64,000 bases of DNA from Drosophila miranda. Lineage: Eukaryota; Arthropoda; Insecta; Diptera; Drosophilidae. Below the pieces are notes generated by a model. It ran no database searches and was not told where the DNA came from. It saw only the letters and a list, made by a program, of their open reading frames with translations. The stretch lies in assembly GCF_003369915.1 (NCBI RefSeq), contig NW_022881625.1, positions 496,001-560,000 of the forward strand, read 5' to 3'. Shown piece after piece: positions 32,691 through 44,684 of this stretch. The translations under genes and the position numbers were made by a program. Numbering within the stretch: the first letter of the stretch is position 1; each line of letters opens with the position of its first letter.

Positions 32691-33399
32691 ATTCCGACGC
32701 CAAGCCAAGCAGCCATTTTCCCAACTCGCCCCACACACATTCACATTCCCCTTCCCAACCACTACCGACAAGCTTTATTTCCTCTTTATCGCCAATGTAA
32801 ATTAAAATTCTGTGTGCCACTAAACATATATTCAAATCACAAACCACAAAGAGAATCATAAAACACAAAGATTTCTTAAACCACACACAACTACTGTCAA
32901 CGCGGCTTCGCCTGTGTAAAGTGCGGTGGTTTCGTCCACCGCACCCAGCTAAATGCGAAAATTGCGACGGTTTAACAACTTCTGTCAACGCGGCTTCGTC
33001 TGTGTAAAGTGCGGTGGTTTCGTCCACCGCACCCAGCTAAATGCCACAGTTGCGGCGGTTTAACAACTTCTGTCAACGCGGCTTCGTCTGTGTAAAGTGC
33101 GGTGGTTTCGTCCACCGCTCCCAGCTAAATGCCAAAGTTGCGGCGGTACGCACCCAGCCAACTACAGGGCCTATGCTGATGCTGATATGAGAATCAGCCT
33201 TGCGCCGCCACTTATATGAAGCCCGCTCCGAGGACGGGAACGGACTGAAAAGACGCAATCCATTGTAAAAGAAAACACATGTTAATGTTAAGTCTAGTGT
33301 TACCTTAACTTTTGTAAGGAAGCGATCCTGGGCTGGGGTACATATCCAGTCTACTCCAGGGTCGAAATTACAGCAATATTTATAATTTGCCGGGACTCC
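32691..33399 (-). repeat. N segment, reversed, with three 88-bp units
   Basis: Units beginning near 32890, 32980 and 33070 carry GTCAACGCGGCTTCG ... GCTAAATGC. Other copies carry one or two units, so unit number is variable. The block ends with the array lead-in around 33310-33400 (TTTTGTAAGGAAGCGATCCTG). Confidence 0.8.
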
Positions 33400-33945
33400 G
33401 TATTTCGGACCGACGATGGGGGCCGCAGTCCCGCGGACGGGGGCGATCGTAGCGTGGGACGGGGCAGTTGGTTTCACCGAGAACACTCCGGTTATCGCCG
33501 AATAGCGCCTTCAGGGCCCCACCGAATTCAGAATCAATACGGAGGCCTTTACTATGCGATAATACCGAGAGGTGTCGCCGAGAGTACCTAGGCTATCGCC
33601 GGACAGTACTTACGGGCCCCTGTCGGCCTAAGAATTACTACGACGCGGAAAGGGGAACTTTGCTATGCGGAAATACCGACAAGTATCGCCGAGAATGCCT
33701 AGGCAATCGCCGGATAGCACTTACGGGACGCCGCCGAACTAAGAATTACTACGGGGGTCGGGGATATCGACAGGCATCGCCGAGAATGCCTAGGCAATCG
33801 CCGGATAGCACTTACGGGACGCTGTCGAACTAAGAATTACTACGGGGGTCGGGGGTACCGACGCGTATCGCCGAGAGCGCTTAGGCAATCGCCGGATAGC
33901 ACTCACGGGACACTATCGGGCTAAACATTACGGCGAAAATCTTTA
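33400..33945 (-). repeat. 111-bp tandem repeat array 2 (reversed, short)
   Basis: Lead-in plus about four units: one or two of the standard type and then diverged CCTAGGCAATCGCCGG units. Open on the plus strand from 33468 to 33833. Same family as array 1. Confidence 0.85.
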
Positions 33946-34945
33946 TCATACGGGGCAGGTATGCATATCACTCGCATGCCACAACAAAAATGAACAACGG
34001 ACGCTGCCGCCATCAAAGCCATTAAATAAAACATAAACGAATAAAAATGCTGCCATACACACTTGCAAAATCATACGGCCTGACAAATTCAAATCGAATG
34101 CAGTGCGTTGGTGATTGCTAGAATAGCCAAAAACAGACACCCACACACAAACACCCATTACACTTGGGCGGCCGGACCTGTGCCGTTCGAGTTATGTGTG
34201 TCGTGCCCGCCATCGTCCTTAGTTGGTGGCCGGATCCAGTGCCATGGCATTCAGAGTGCCCTATGGTCCTGGAAAAGGAAAAATCCATCAGCCACACATA
34301 CGATTAAAAAGGGCTCTCAAAATACTTACCGCCAGCCATTCAGACACACACACACAAACATCCATTACACTTGGGCGGCCGGACCTGTGCCGTTCGAGTT
34401 ATGTGTGTCGTGTCCGCCATCGTCCTTAGTTGGTGGCCGGACCAGTGCCACTCGCTCTACATTAGGGCCACAATTGCCGACGCACACACACACTCACATC
34501 CATTTCACTTTGGCGGCCGGACCCGTGTCGCCACAGTAATATGTGTGCCGTCTACTCCTGGCTCCCAGCTGGTGGCCGGACCAGTGCCACTGGTTCTCCA
34601 AGAGGGCAGCCACAGCCACAACGACGACGAGGTGCTGACAATTGATTATCGGTTTCAAATCGACTTTCAAATCAGCATCAGTTGCCGCCACACCACCACT
34701 ACGACCTAAATTGAGCCAAAAATGCTAGTCTTCGCATAAAACAACTACGCCCCCTATAAACTGCCCGCCCACATGTACATGCTACATTCCTAGTCGTCTG
34801 CCCTCAGCAGGCGGCAAGGGTAGTAGAGGGGACTGAAGACCACATACCGCATTACAGCCAACAAAACATCAAGTTGACGAACTCACAGGGGATTGCAAAT
34901 CAAATTTTAAGTTAGGGAGAATTACAAAGAAGAGACAGCATACCA
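33946..34945 (-). repeat. Splice-signal region, reversed copy
   Basis: Reverse complement of the region between 39190 and 40330 plus the CA-rich exon/intron segment seen at 47830-48255. All splice-like motifs point leftwards here. Ends at GAAGAGACAGCATA; from 34946 the sequence is in forward orientation, an abrupt orientation switch. Confidence 0.8.
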
Positions 34946-35346
34946 GCCAATGGGGGGAGCAACACCGGAACCAGATCCCACAGGAACCACGACGAGCATC
35001 ACTAGCATTAATACTGACGTCACACGAAGGGGAAATCGCAGCCAAGAGAGAGCCAGGGCTGGAGCGATCCCATACCTTTGTCACACGAAGGGGAAATGGT
35101 AGCCGAGAGCGATCCCAATACCCACGCTACAAGGAGGGGAAACAGCAGCCGAGGAACTCCAGCGCCACCGCTCCTATACGCCATCTACTTATTTGTATAT
35201 GTACTAAATTCAAATAATACATGCCATATTTTACATTTTACATGTAGTTGCAGTGTTTTTGGCTGAACAATGGGAAGGTAACACTAGTTACAGTAGTGGT
35301 AGGTATTCGGTATTATTTTATGCAAGTGTTTTGAGTAAAGAAAGTT
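34946..35346 (+). repeat. S segment, forward partial copy
   Basis: Begins within AATGGGGGGAGCAACACCGG and runs through GCGATCCCAATACCCACGC repeats into an AT-rich stretch (TACATGTAGTTGCAG). Equivalent to 62635-63027. No gene recognised. Confidence 0.75.
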
Positions 35347-36380
35347 AAGGTAACACTAGACTTAACATTAACATGTGTTTTCTTTTACAATGGATTGCGT
35401 CTTTTCAGTCCGTTCCCGTCCTCGGAGCGGGCTTCATATAAGTGGCGGCGCAAGGCTGATCCTCATATCAGCATCAGCATAGGCCCTGTATGGATGGGTA
35501 GCTGTAGTGGGGTGTAGCTGGGTGCGGTGGACGAAACCACCGCACTTTAAACAGACGAAGCCGCGTTGACAGAAGTTGTTAAACCGCCGCAATTTTCGCA
35601 TTTAGCTGAGTGCGGTGGACGAAACCACCGCACTTTACACAGGCGAAGCCGCGTTGACAGTAGTTGTGTGTGGTTTAAGAAATCTTTGTGTTTTATGATT
35701 CTCTTTGTGGTTTGTGATTTGAATATATGTTTAGTGGCGCACAGAATTTTAATTTACATTGGCGAGAAAGAGGAAATAAAGCTTGTCGGTAGTGGTTGGG
35801 AAGGGGAATGTGAATGTGTGTGGGGCGAGTTGGGAAAATGGCTGCTTGGCTTGGCGTCGGCATTTTAATGTATTCCTTATTGGCGTTAATTAAGAATTTT
35901 TAACAGTTTAGTTGGGCGGCAAACAAGTTAAGGGGCTCGTTAGTCGCCCGACGTGTCACACTAGCTTGAACAAAAAAAAAAAAAACACATACAATAATCG
36001 CATATCACATATTATGTTTTTTGTGGAGAGGGGGAGGGGGAGGGTTCCAAAGTATTTACACGGTCCAATGTTTGCACGGGTAATATAATGGAGATTCTCT
36101 TGGTAAAGATTTTATTCGTAATTTATTCGCCCAACTATCGAGAAAGGCTCGCGTGTGCCGTACGATACGATCCATTACGATACGATATCGTCTGTGGGCT
36201 ATATATGTATGTATATTGATGTGTGCATATGTATGTACAATCCGAAGAGAGGATTACTCTTGTTTTGTTCTCTTTCCTAGATGATAATATCGTATCAGTG
36301 GTTCTGGAAGGTGGTGATTAAACCTACGACGAAAGCTATAATCCAGTGGATGGGTCGGAATTGGTGTCCTGTTCCTCCGC

Positions 36381-36979
36381 TCAGACATAGACCACTCCTG
36401 TCTTGGCCTCGGGACTGTGTTTGGCAAGGGTTGAGGTAGCACTCGTGGCCGTTGCCGTTGCCGTGGCGCCGCTCTGGGGCAGGGCGATCGTGCCACCGGA
36501 TGAAGAGTTGTCCACTGTATCCACTGTGGGGGCTCCTGCCGAACGCACCGAGGAGCGCACTGTGGGGTCCTGCAGGTTGAAGCTCAGACTGAAGCTGTTG
36601 TTCCGCGAAATGTTGCCGTTGCCGCTGCCGTTCAGGAGCTTCACGGACAGGAGGGCCGTGGTGGTGATGCCGCCCGAACCCGGCCCCACGGTCATGCCGT
36701 TGCTGGAGCCACTGTTGCTGTAGCCGTCCTGCTCCTGGGCCAGGTCCACGATGGACAGGGACGAGGGGAAGCGCTGAATGGAGAGCGAGACGGGGATCGT
36801 GGTGATGACGTCATTGGGCTCGTAGCCACTGGCTGTTGTCGTGATGGTCGGCAGCTGGGCGTTCGCCGCGATGGGAAGGATGCTCAGGGTCCCCGTGGGA
36901 ATGGTGTACCCGCCGCCGCTGCTGTTGGCCATCGTGAAGGGAAACGACAGCGTGGTGATGTTCGTGGCAGCGGAGAGGG
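36381..36979 (-). pseudogene. Unidentified Ser/Thr/Gly-rich terminal exon (unit 1)
   Basis: Open frame ending in KTGVVYV and stop at 36381, preceded by an acceptor-like CTCGATTCCGTAG at 36980. The frame includes TNITTLSFPFTMANSSGGG, then GYEPNDVITTIPVSLSIQRF and RNNSFSLSFNLQDP. Low-complexity Ala/Thr repeats (ATATATSATST) occur near the end. I do not recognise the gene. It sits 80-odd bases downstream of the Mdr65-like exon on the same strand, but the simple donor-acceptor pair does not join the two frames in phase, so a working chimera is doubtful. Confidence 0.45.
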
Positions 36980-37065
36980 CTACGGAATCGAGAATCGAAG
37001 GGAGAGAGATTGTGGTTGGAGTATCTGAATCTGCATCTGCGGGAGTATCTGTGCCCGGTACTCAC

Positions 37066-37284
37066 TGCTGTAAACTCGCTGTAAATGATGACCACTGCGG
37101 GCAGGGTCAACGCCTTGACGCAGCACATGAGGAACCCAAAGAAGAGCCACGCGATCTCCCCGCAGGTGGAGAAGCGGAAGAGCTGCAGGAAGCCGATCGG
37201 CTGTGTGGGCTCCAGTCCTGCGGCCACCGGCGCCTCATCCAGGGAGTTGCCATCGGTTGTCGTCGTGCCAGAAGCCTCGTCCAT
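37066..37284 (-). pseudogene. Mdr65-like first coding exon (unit 1)
   Basis: 73 codons from ATG (MDEASG) to a consensus donor GTGAGT at 37065. The product contains LEPTQPIGFLQLFRFSTCGE followed by a hydrophobic stretch (WLFFGFLMCCVKALTLPAVV), which matches what I know of the N-terminus of Drosophila Mdr65, an ABC-B (P-glycoprotein) transporter: cytosolic lead and first transmembrane helix. The transporter's other exons are absent, so it is a gene fragment. The frame is intact here and in unit 3. Confidence 0.75.
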
Positions 37285-38037
37285 CTATCGGTACGACGAA
37301 GGACGGAGGAATAGTGTTACTCGAGCCAAGACCCGCGGTTTATTCACAGACACGGACAGAGACAGACGGCACGCAAAGGTTAATTCAATTACTGCCACAC
37401 TCTCAGAGGCATGTATCTGTATCTGTGGCTGTTGCAAGGGTACAGCAGCTACTTTGTATCTTTTGCCATAGTTCTCACTCATTGACCCGCGGGGTTAACG
37501 AGTAATAGAATCTACCGTTTATTATTGGACATTCCAACGCCAATTTGGAGCGATTCGATTCCCTTTCAGAGGCCCGTACAGAAATCTGTGTGGCGCCATT
37601 CGCCCCCTGCCCCCTCTCCTTGTCGTGGGATGGATGATCACCTTTTAATTGATTTTCAACACTTTGATCCTTCAGATACTGTATCTATGCACTGATTTCT
37701 GCAGAAGATCCGTTACTGCTCACTCGGACCGCCCAAGCGCGACTGCTGGAACACCGTCCGCGGAGCCACCCATTTATGTTGATTCCCCGATGTGGATGCT
37801 GGACAGAGTACTCGGGCTTGGGCATGAGTACTCGTGAGTGTATCGTATCAATCGCTCGCTTTGGGGTTCACAATTCTAATTGATCTCCGCTTTCCGCTCT
37901 TAGGGTAGTTTCCGCCGAAAGAGGCGCTTCAATTTACAATGAGAGCAAAAGAGACATTCTGTAGAGGGTTTTTCTTTTCTTTGCTTTTCTTTTCTTTATT
38001 CTTTTTCTTTCATTTGGAGGGCGGAAGGTGCAACAAT
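37285..38037. other. Spacer between captured exon and basic-protein gene (unit 1)
   Basis: About 750 bp with no gene. It may include Mdr65 5' leader just upstream of the exon (ACGACGAAGGACGGAGG), ATCTGTATCTGTGGCTGTTG simple sequence, and a T-rich tract next to the basic-protein 3' end. The same spacer follows in units 2 and 3. Confidence 0.6.
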
Positions 38038-38740
38038 CTAAAACGGAGGCAGACTCTTGAGCCTCCTGCTGGTGCGCAGCACGAATGGTGCCGGCTGATT
38101 TGTACCGGCATTTCCTCCAGCGGGAACGACTTCGGGAGCAGCTACGGGAGCGACTGCGGGAGCGACTCCGACCGACTCGCCTTCATCGTCCGAGCCCCGA
38201 GCATTACGCTGTCCAAAGTAGTGCGGGACGCCCGCAGTGTCATCATGTGCCGGGTGCTTCGTTCGCCCAAGGTGTTGCGCACCTTCAGGCAGCTCTTCTG
38301 CGACAGGGTTCTTTTTTATCGCCCGTAACCAGGGCGAGGACGCGGCGCTGGCACTCGCCGAATGCCACGGCATGGCTGCTGGTTGGCCCGTCGTCCTCAT
38401 CGCCGGGCCGTTCAAAAATCGTCTCGAGACCGGTGGGCCTCGACTTTGCGATGGTCTGCGATGGCGCCTGAGAACCGGTGGTCGGCGTCAGGCTGGGCTT
38501 CTTGGCCAGGCGGCTGGGACTAAGACTGGGTCTGGCGGCGCTCTGGCTCTTGCTCTTGCAGGCGCGCGGCGGCATTTGGCGCCGAACCATAGTCGCGGTT
38601 GCCACAGATCCTGTATCCCCCGGTATACTCCCGGCTGAAATGAGACGAAATGAGAAATGAGTTACGACTGTCCGATGGCCGCAGAACCGAGTACTTCCTT
38701 TACCTTTAGCTTTGCCTTCAAGTTTTTTCTTTGCAGGCAT
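38038..38740 (-). pseudogene. Basic-protein gene copy, frameshifted (unit 1)
   Basis: Exon 1 38704-38740 (MPAKKKLEGKAK), intron 38635-38703, exon 2 38038-38634. Splice sites are as in the 29988 copy. Total coding length is not a multiple of three: an A-run is one base short near 38310 (frame moves from GEKKRTL to GDKKEP) and a G-run near 38200 has four instead of five G. The 3' frame still reads to RTSRRLKSLPPF. Confidence 0.7.
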
Positions 38741-40340
38741 TTCTCGTATCTTTTTCCGGCTTTTCCGTCTCCTGGGTAAACCTTTCGACTTCTCAAACGA
38801 GCAACGAGCAACAAGCCTCTTTGGGTTGAGGGCTCTCAGTGCTCCACAGGGGAGGGGCTGAGAGGCTGGGGTGTGAGCCGCCAGCAACCAAGCGCGTTGC
38901 TTTATTAATATTTGTGGGCAGTATATGTCTTAATTTAATTTATGTAAATTTTTGTGTTTGTTTTACAATTCAACTTTAAACGACACTCAAACACACACTA
39001 TTACATTTGATGGCACATTAATTTACAAACATATAATCTGCAGCAACGAAACACTTGTAACCTCGACTAGGCCCGCAGGGGAAAGGGAAAAAGAAAAAGA
39101 GAGGAACAAAATATTCGGCACTTTGACGGAGGGACTAAACCTCAGACACGTCTCGACTCCACAACGTTCACGACACGACTTTCCATTTGCAAGTGTGTGT
39201 GTGTGTGTGGTGTGAGTCAAGAAAGTGAAGTGGGGCCACGCTCAAAAGTATGCTGTCTCTTCCCTTTGTAATTCTCCCTAACTTAAAAATTGATTTGCAA
39301 TCCCCTGTGAGTTCGACAACTTGATGTTTTGTTGGCTGTAATGCGGTATGTGGTCTTCAGTCCCCTCTACTACCCTTGCCGCCTGCTGAGGGCAGACGAC
39401 TAGGAATGTAGCATGTACATGTGGGCGGGCAGTTTATAGGGGGCGTAGTTGTTTTATGCGAAGACTAGCATTTTTGGCTCAATTTAGGCCGTAGTGGTGG
39501 TGTGGCGGCAACTGATGCTGATTTGAAAGTCGATTTGAAACCGATAATCAATTGTCAGCACCGTTGCCGCCGAAGATTTATCACAGATTGTAATAATTTT
39601 GTAGTGGGGTGTCGTAGAACCGCACTAATTACGAAAATAACAATGGGGGGGGGGGGGGAAGAAGGGGTTAGAGAAATGAGATCGAAAATTCAGAAAGTGC
39701 AGTGTTGCAACACGTAGTCAATTGAGGAATAGATAAAGAGAAAAGGTAAACAATGCAGGTGCTTTGCGTGGAAAATAAGAGGAAATATACTAAATAAAAA
39801 TAGGACAAGCACTTGCAGAAATAACAATACAGATAAGTAGTAGACTGGAGTGAAGACGACGGAAAAACAGGTAATAAAAGAGATACTACACTGGAACAAA
39901 GACGAGACAAAACAGGTACAATTGATTTACGTTTACAATATTACAATAAACATAACAATTTAAAATAATGTCTATATCTTTTTCTATAATTACAGGGAAG
40001 ACAAGAAACAGCGGAGCATCGGCCGGCATAGCAAAACACAATGCTTGTAAAGACATTGCGTTGCATACCGGCCGACCCCGTCGTCCCCCCTGGTCGTCGA
40101 AATTGGCGTCATCCGAAGTCGTCAGAAGTAGGTGCAATTAGCACCTCCTCGTCGTCGTTGTGGCTGTGGCTGCCCTCTTGGAGAACCAGTGGCACTGGTC
40201 CGGCCACCAGCTGGGAGCCAGGAGTAGACGGCACACATATTACTGTGGCGACACGGGTCCGGCCGCCAAAGTGAAATGGATGTGAGTGTGTGTGTGCGTC
40301 GGCAATTGTGGCCCTAATGTAGAGCGAGTGGCACTCGTCC
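38741..40340 (+). repeat. Splice-signal region (unit 1)
   Basis: Full-length version: leader, GT-rich tract, G-run near 39646-39658, acceptor (CTATAATTACAG near 39990), candidate exon, donor GTGAGTGTG near 40281. No protein gene. It joins array 3 directly at about 40341, having lost the CAATCACCAACGCACTG segment found at 48110 and 60125. Confidence 0.75.
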
Positions 40341-42345
40341 GGCCACTGTATTTCCGCATAGCAAAGTTCCCCTTTCCACGTCGTAGTAATTCTTAGGCCG
40401 ACAGGGTCCCGTAAGTACCGTCCGGCGATAGCCTAGGTACTCTCGGCGATACTTGTCGGTATTCCCGCATAGCAAAGTTCCCCTTTCCGCGTCGTAGTAA
40501 TTCTTAGGCCGACAGGGTCCCGTAAGTACCGTCCGGCGATAGCCTAGGTACTCTCGGCGATACTTGTCGGTATTTCCGCATAGCAAAGTTCCCCTTTCCG
40601 CGTCGTAGTAACTCTTAGGCCGACAGGGTCCCGTGAGTACCGTCCGGCGATAGCCTAGGTACTCTCGGCGATACTTGCCGGTATTCCCGCATAGCATAGT
40701 CCCCCTTTCCGCTTCGTAGTAACTCTCAGGCCGACAGGGTCCCGTAAGTACCGTCCAGCGATAGCCTAGGTACTCTCGGCGATACTTGTCGGTATTCCCT
40801 TATAGCAAAGTTCCCCTTTCCGCGTCGTAGTAGTTCTTAGGCCAACAGGGTCCCGTGAGTACCGTCCGGCGATAGCCTAGGTACTCTCGGCGATACTTGC
40901 CGGTATTTCCGCATAGCAAAGTTCCCCTTTCCGCGTCGTAGTAATTCTTAGGCCGACAGGGTCCCGTGAGTACCGTCCGGCGATAGCCTAGGTACTCTCG
41001 GCGGTACTTGTCGGTATTTCCGCATAGCAAAGTTCCCCTTTCCGCGTCGTAGTAATTCTTAGGCCGACAGGGTCCCGTAAGTACCGTCCGGCGATAGCCT
41101 AGGTACTCTCGGCGATACTTGCCGGTATTTCCGCATAGCAAAGTTCCCCTTTCCGCGTCGTAGTAATTCTTAGGCCGACAGGGTCCCGTGAGTACCGTCC
41201 GGCGATAGCCTAGGTACTCTCGGCGATACTTGCCGGTATTCCCGCATAGCAAAATTCCCCTTTCCGCGTCGTAGTAATTCTTAGGCCGACAGGGTCCCGT
41301 GAGTACCGTCCGGCGATAGCCTAGGTACTCTCGGCGGTACTTGTCGGTATTTCCGCATAGCAAAGTTCCCCTTTCCGCGTCGTAGTAATTCTTAGGCCGA
41401 CAGGGTCCCGTAAGTACCGTCCGGCGATAGCCTAGGTACTCTCGGCGATACTTGTCGGTATTTCCGCATAGCAAAGTTCCCCTTTCCGCGTCGTAGTAAT
41501 TCTTAGGCCGACAGGGTCCCGTGAGTACCGTCCGGCGATAGCCTAGGTACTCTCGGCGATACTTGCCGGTATTCCCGCATAGCAAAGTTCCCCTTTCCGC
41601 GTCGTAGTAATTCTTAGGCCGACAGGGTCCCGTGAGTACCGTCCGGCGATAGCCTAGGTACTCTCGGCGGTACTTGTCGGTATTTCCGCATAGCAAAGTT
41701 CCCCTTTCCGCGTCGTAGTAATTCTTAGGCCGACAGGGTCCCGTAAGTACCGTCCGGCGATAGCCTAGGTACTCTCGGCGATACTTGTCGGTATTTCCGC
41801 ATAGCAAAGTTCCCCTTTCCGCGTCGTAGTAATTCTTAGGCCGACAGGGTCCCGTGAGTACCGTCCGGCGATAGCCTAGGTACTCTCGGCGATACTTGCC
41901 GGTATTCCCGCATAGCAAAGTTCCCCTTTCCGCGTCGTAGTAATTCTTAGGCCGACAGGGTCCCGTGAGTACCGTCCGGCGATAGCCTAGGTACTCTCGG
42001 CGATACTTGTCGGTATTCCCGCATAGCAAAGTTCCCCTTTCCGCGTCGTAGTAATTCTTAGGCCGACAGGGTCCCGTGAGTACCGTCCGGCGATAGCCTA
42101 GGTACTCTCGGCGATACTTGCCGGTATTTCCGCATAGCATAGTCCCCCTCTCCGCTTCGTAGTAACTCTCAGGCCGGCGGGGTCCCGTAAGTACTGTCCG
42201 GCGATAGCCTAGGCACTCTCGGCGACACCTGTCGGTATTATCGCATAGTAAATACCTCCGTATTGATTCTGAGTTCGGTGGGGCCCTGAAGGCGCTATTC
42301 GGCGATAACCGGAATGTTCTCGGTGAAACCAACTGCCCCGTCCCA
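40341..42345 (+). repeat. 111-bp tandem repeat array 3 (about 17 units)
   Basis: The landmark GATAGCCTAGGTACTC recurs every 111 bp from about 40428 to 42206. On the plus strand each unit has CCCGTAAGTACC or CCCGTGAGTACC, a near-perfect 5' splice donor. On the minus strand a single frame stays open over 42332-40800 (510 codons) because 111 is a multiple of three; the A/G change in the donor is synonymous there (CTT/CTC, Leu). Units vary at few positions (G/D after NT), suggesting recent homogenisation. Confidence 0.92.
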
Positions 42346-43771
42346 CGCTACGATCGCCCCCGTCCGCGGGACTGCGGCCCCGTCCCCCATCGTCGGTCCG
42401 AAATACGGAGTCCCGGCAAATTATAAATATTGCTGTAATTTCGACCCTGGAGTAGACTGAGATATGTACCCCAGCCCAGGATCGCTTCCTTACAAAAGTT
42501 AAGGTAACACTAGACTTAACATTAACATGTGTTTTCTTTTACAATGGATTGCGTCTTTTCAGTCCGTTCCCGTCCTCGGGAAGACTAGACTAGACTTAAC
42601 ATTAACATGTGTTTTCTTTTACAATGGATTGCGTCTTTTCAGTCCGTTCCCGTCCTCGGAGCGGGCTTCATATAAGTGGCGGCGCAAGGCTGATCCTCAT
42701 ATCAGCATCAGCATAGGCCCTGTAGTTGGCTGGGTGCGTACCGCCGCAACTTTGGCATTTAGCTGGGTGCGGTGTACGAAACCACCGCACTTTACACAGA
42801 CGAAGCCGCGTTGACAGAAGTTGTTAAACCGCCGCAATTTTCGCATTTAGCTGGTTGCGGTGGACGAAACCACCGCGTTTTACACAGGCGAAGCCGCGTT
42901 GACAGTAGTTGTGTGTGGTTTAAGAAATCTTTGTGTTTTATGATTCTCTTTGTGGTTTGTGATTTGAATATATGTTTAGTGGCGCACAGAATTTTAATTT
43001 ACATTGGCGAGAAAGAGGAAATAAAGCTTGTCGGTAGTGGTTGGGAAGGGGAATGTGAATGTGTGTGGGGCGAGTTGGGAAAATGGCTGCTTGGCTTGGC
43101 GCCGAATTTTAATGTATTCCTTATTGGCGTTAATTAAGAATTTTTAACAGTTTAGTTGGGCGGCAAACAAGTTAAGGGGCTCGTTAGTCGCCCGACGTGT
43201 CACACCGCTTCATCTGCCTCGTCGATCATCTGTAACTGTATCTGTATCTGTATCTGTAAAAAGGAGCCTAGAATTTCTTAGATCTGTGTTCTTCTACCAT
43301 CCTCTACATGGATTGGTTCCATATTAAACCTAAAGATGCACAAATTTTAAAGCTTGAACAAAAAAAAAAAAACACATACATACAATAATCGCATATCACA
43401 TATTATTTTTTTTGTGGAGAGGGGGAGGGGGAGGGTTCCAAAGTATTTACACGGTCCAATGGCTGCACGGGTAATATAATGGAGATTCTCTTGGTAAAGA
43501 TTTTATTCGTAATTTATTCGCCCAACTATCGAGAAAGACTCGCGTGTGCCGAACGATACGATCCATTACGATACGATATCGTCTGTGGGCTATATATGTA
43601 TGTATATTGATGTGTGCATATGTATGTACAATCCGAAGAGAGGATTACTCTTGTTTTGTTCTCTTTCCTAGATGATAATATCGTATCAGTGGTTCTGGAA
43701 GGGGGTGCTTAAACATACGACGAAAGCTATAATCCAGTGGATGGGTCGGAATAGGTGTCCTGTTCCTCCGC

Positions 43772-44379
43772 TCAGACATAGACCTCTCCTGTCTTGACCT
43801 CGGGACTGTGTTTGGCGAGGGTTGAGGTAGCACTCGTGGCCGTTGCCGTTGCCGTGGCGCCGCTCTGGGGCAGGGCGATCGTGCCACCGGATGAAGAGTT
43901 GTCCACTGTATCCACTGTGGGGGCTCCTGCCGAACGCACCGAGGAGCGCACTGTGGGGTCCTGCAGGTTGAAGCTCAGACTGAAGCTGTTGTTCCGCGAA
44001 ATGTTGCCGTTGCCGCTGCCGTTCAAGGGCTTCACGGACAGAAGGGCCGTGGTGGTGATGCCGCCGCCGCCGACCGCACCCGGCCCCACGGTCATGCCGT
44101 TGCTGGAGCCACTGTTGCTGTAGCCGTCCTGCTCCTGGGCCAGGTCCACGATGGACAGGGACGAGGGGAAGCGCTGAATGGAGAGCGAGACGGGGATCGT
44201 GGTGATGACGTCATTGGGCTCGTAGCCACTGGCCGTTGTCGTGATGGTCGGCAGCTGGGCGTTCGCCGCGATGGGAAGGATGCTCAGGGTCCCCGTGGGA
44301 ATGGTGTACCCGCCGCCGCTGCTGTTGGCCATCGTGAAGGGAAACGACAGCGTGGTGATGTTCGTGGCAGCGGAGAGGG
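43772..44379 (-). pseudogene. Unidentified terminal exon (unit 2)
   Basis: Copy of 36381-36979 with intact frame to KTGEVYV and a slightly longer Gly run (AVGGGG). Acceptor-like CCGTAG is kept. Confidence 0.45.
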
Positions 44380-44465
44380 CTACGGAATCGAGAATCGAAG
44401 GGAGAGAGATTGTGGTTGGAGTATCTGAATCTGCATCTGCGGGAGTATCTGTGCCCGGTACTCAC

Positions 44466-44684
44466 TGCTGTGAACTCGCTTTAAATGATGACCACTGCGG
44501 GCAGGGTCAACGCCTTGACGCAGCACATGAGGAACCCAAAGAAGAGCCACGCGATCTCCCCGCAGGTGGAGAAGCGAAAGAGCTGCAGGAAGCCGATCGG
44601 CTGTGTGGGCTCCAGTCCTGCGGCCACCGGCGCCTCATCCAGGGACTTGCCATCGGTTGTCGTCGTGCCAGAAGCCTCGTCCAT
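44466..44684 (-). pseudogene. Mdr65-like exon with nonsense change (unit 2)
   Basis: Same exon as in unit 1, but the Tyr codon in VVIIYSEF is TAA near 44480, so the frame stops six codons before the donor. Donor GTGAGT is retained. Confidence 0.75.

Larger units (their letters stand above)
35347..42500 (+). repeat. Macrosatellite unit 1 (7154 bp)
   Basis: Begins AAGGTAACACTAG. Order: N segment with knuckle-like repeats, A-run at about 35975, AT-rich spacer (35990-36380, with ACGATACGAT repeats and no gene), unidentified exon and Mdr65-like exon on the minus strand, spacer 37285-38037, basic-protein gene on the minus strand, splice-signal region, 111-bp array. It lacks the DINE-1 element present in units 2 and 3 and keeps about 0.8 kb (38870-39710) that they have lost. 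Confidence 0.85.

Noticed and set aside
35972..35990. A-run as the poly(A) tail of a retrotransposon copy
   Set aside because: It recurs at the same place in every macro-repeat unit with no target duplication, so it is an inherited part of the unit. An older retroposition cannot be excluded.
40341..42345. Regular 111-bp spacing recalls a CRISPR array
   Set aside because: Units are repeated throughout with no unique spacers, and all context is eukaryotic.
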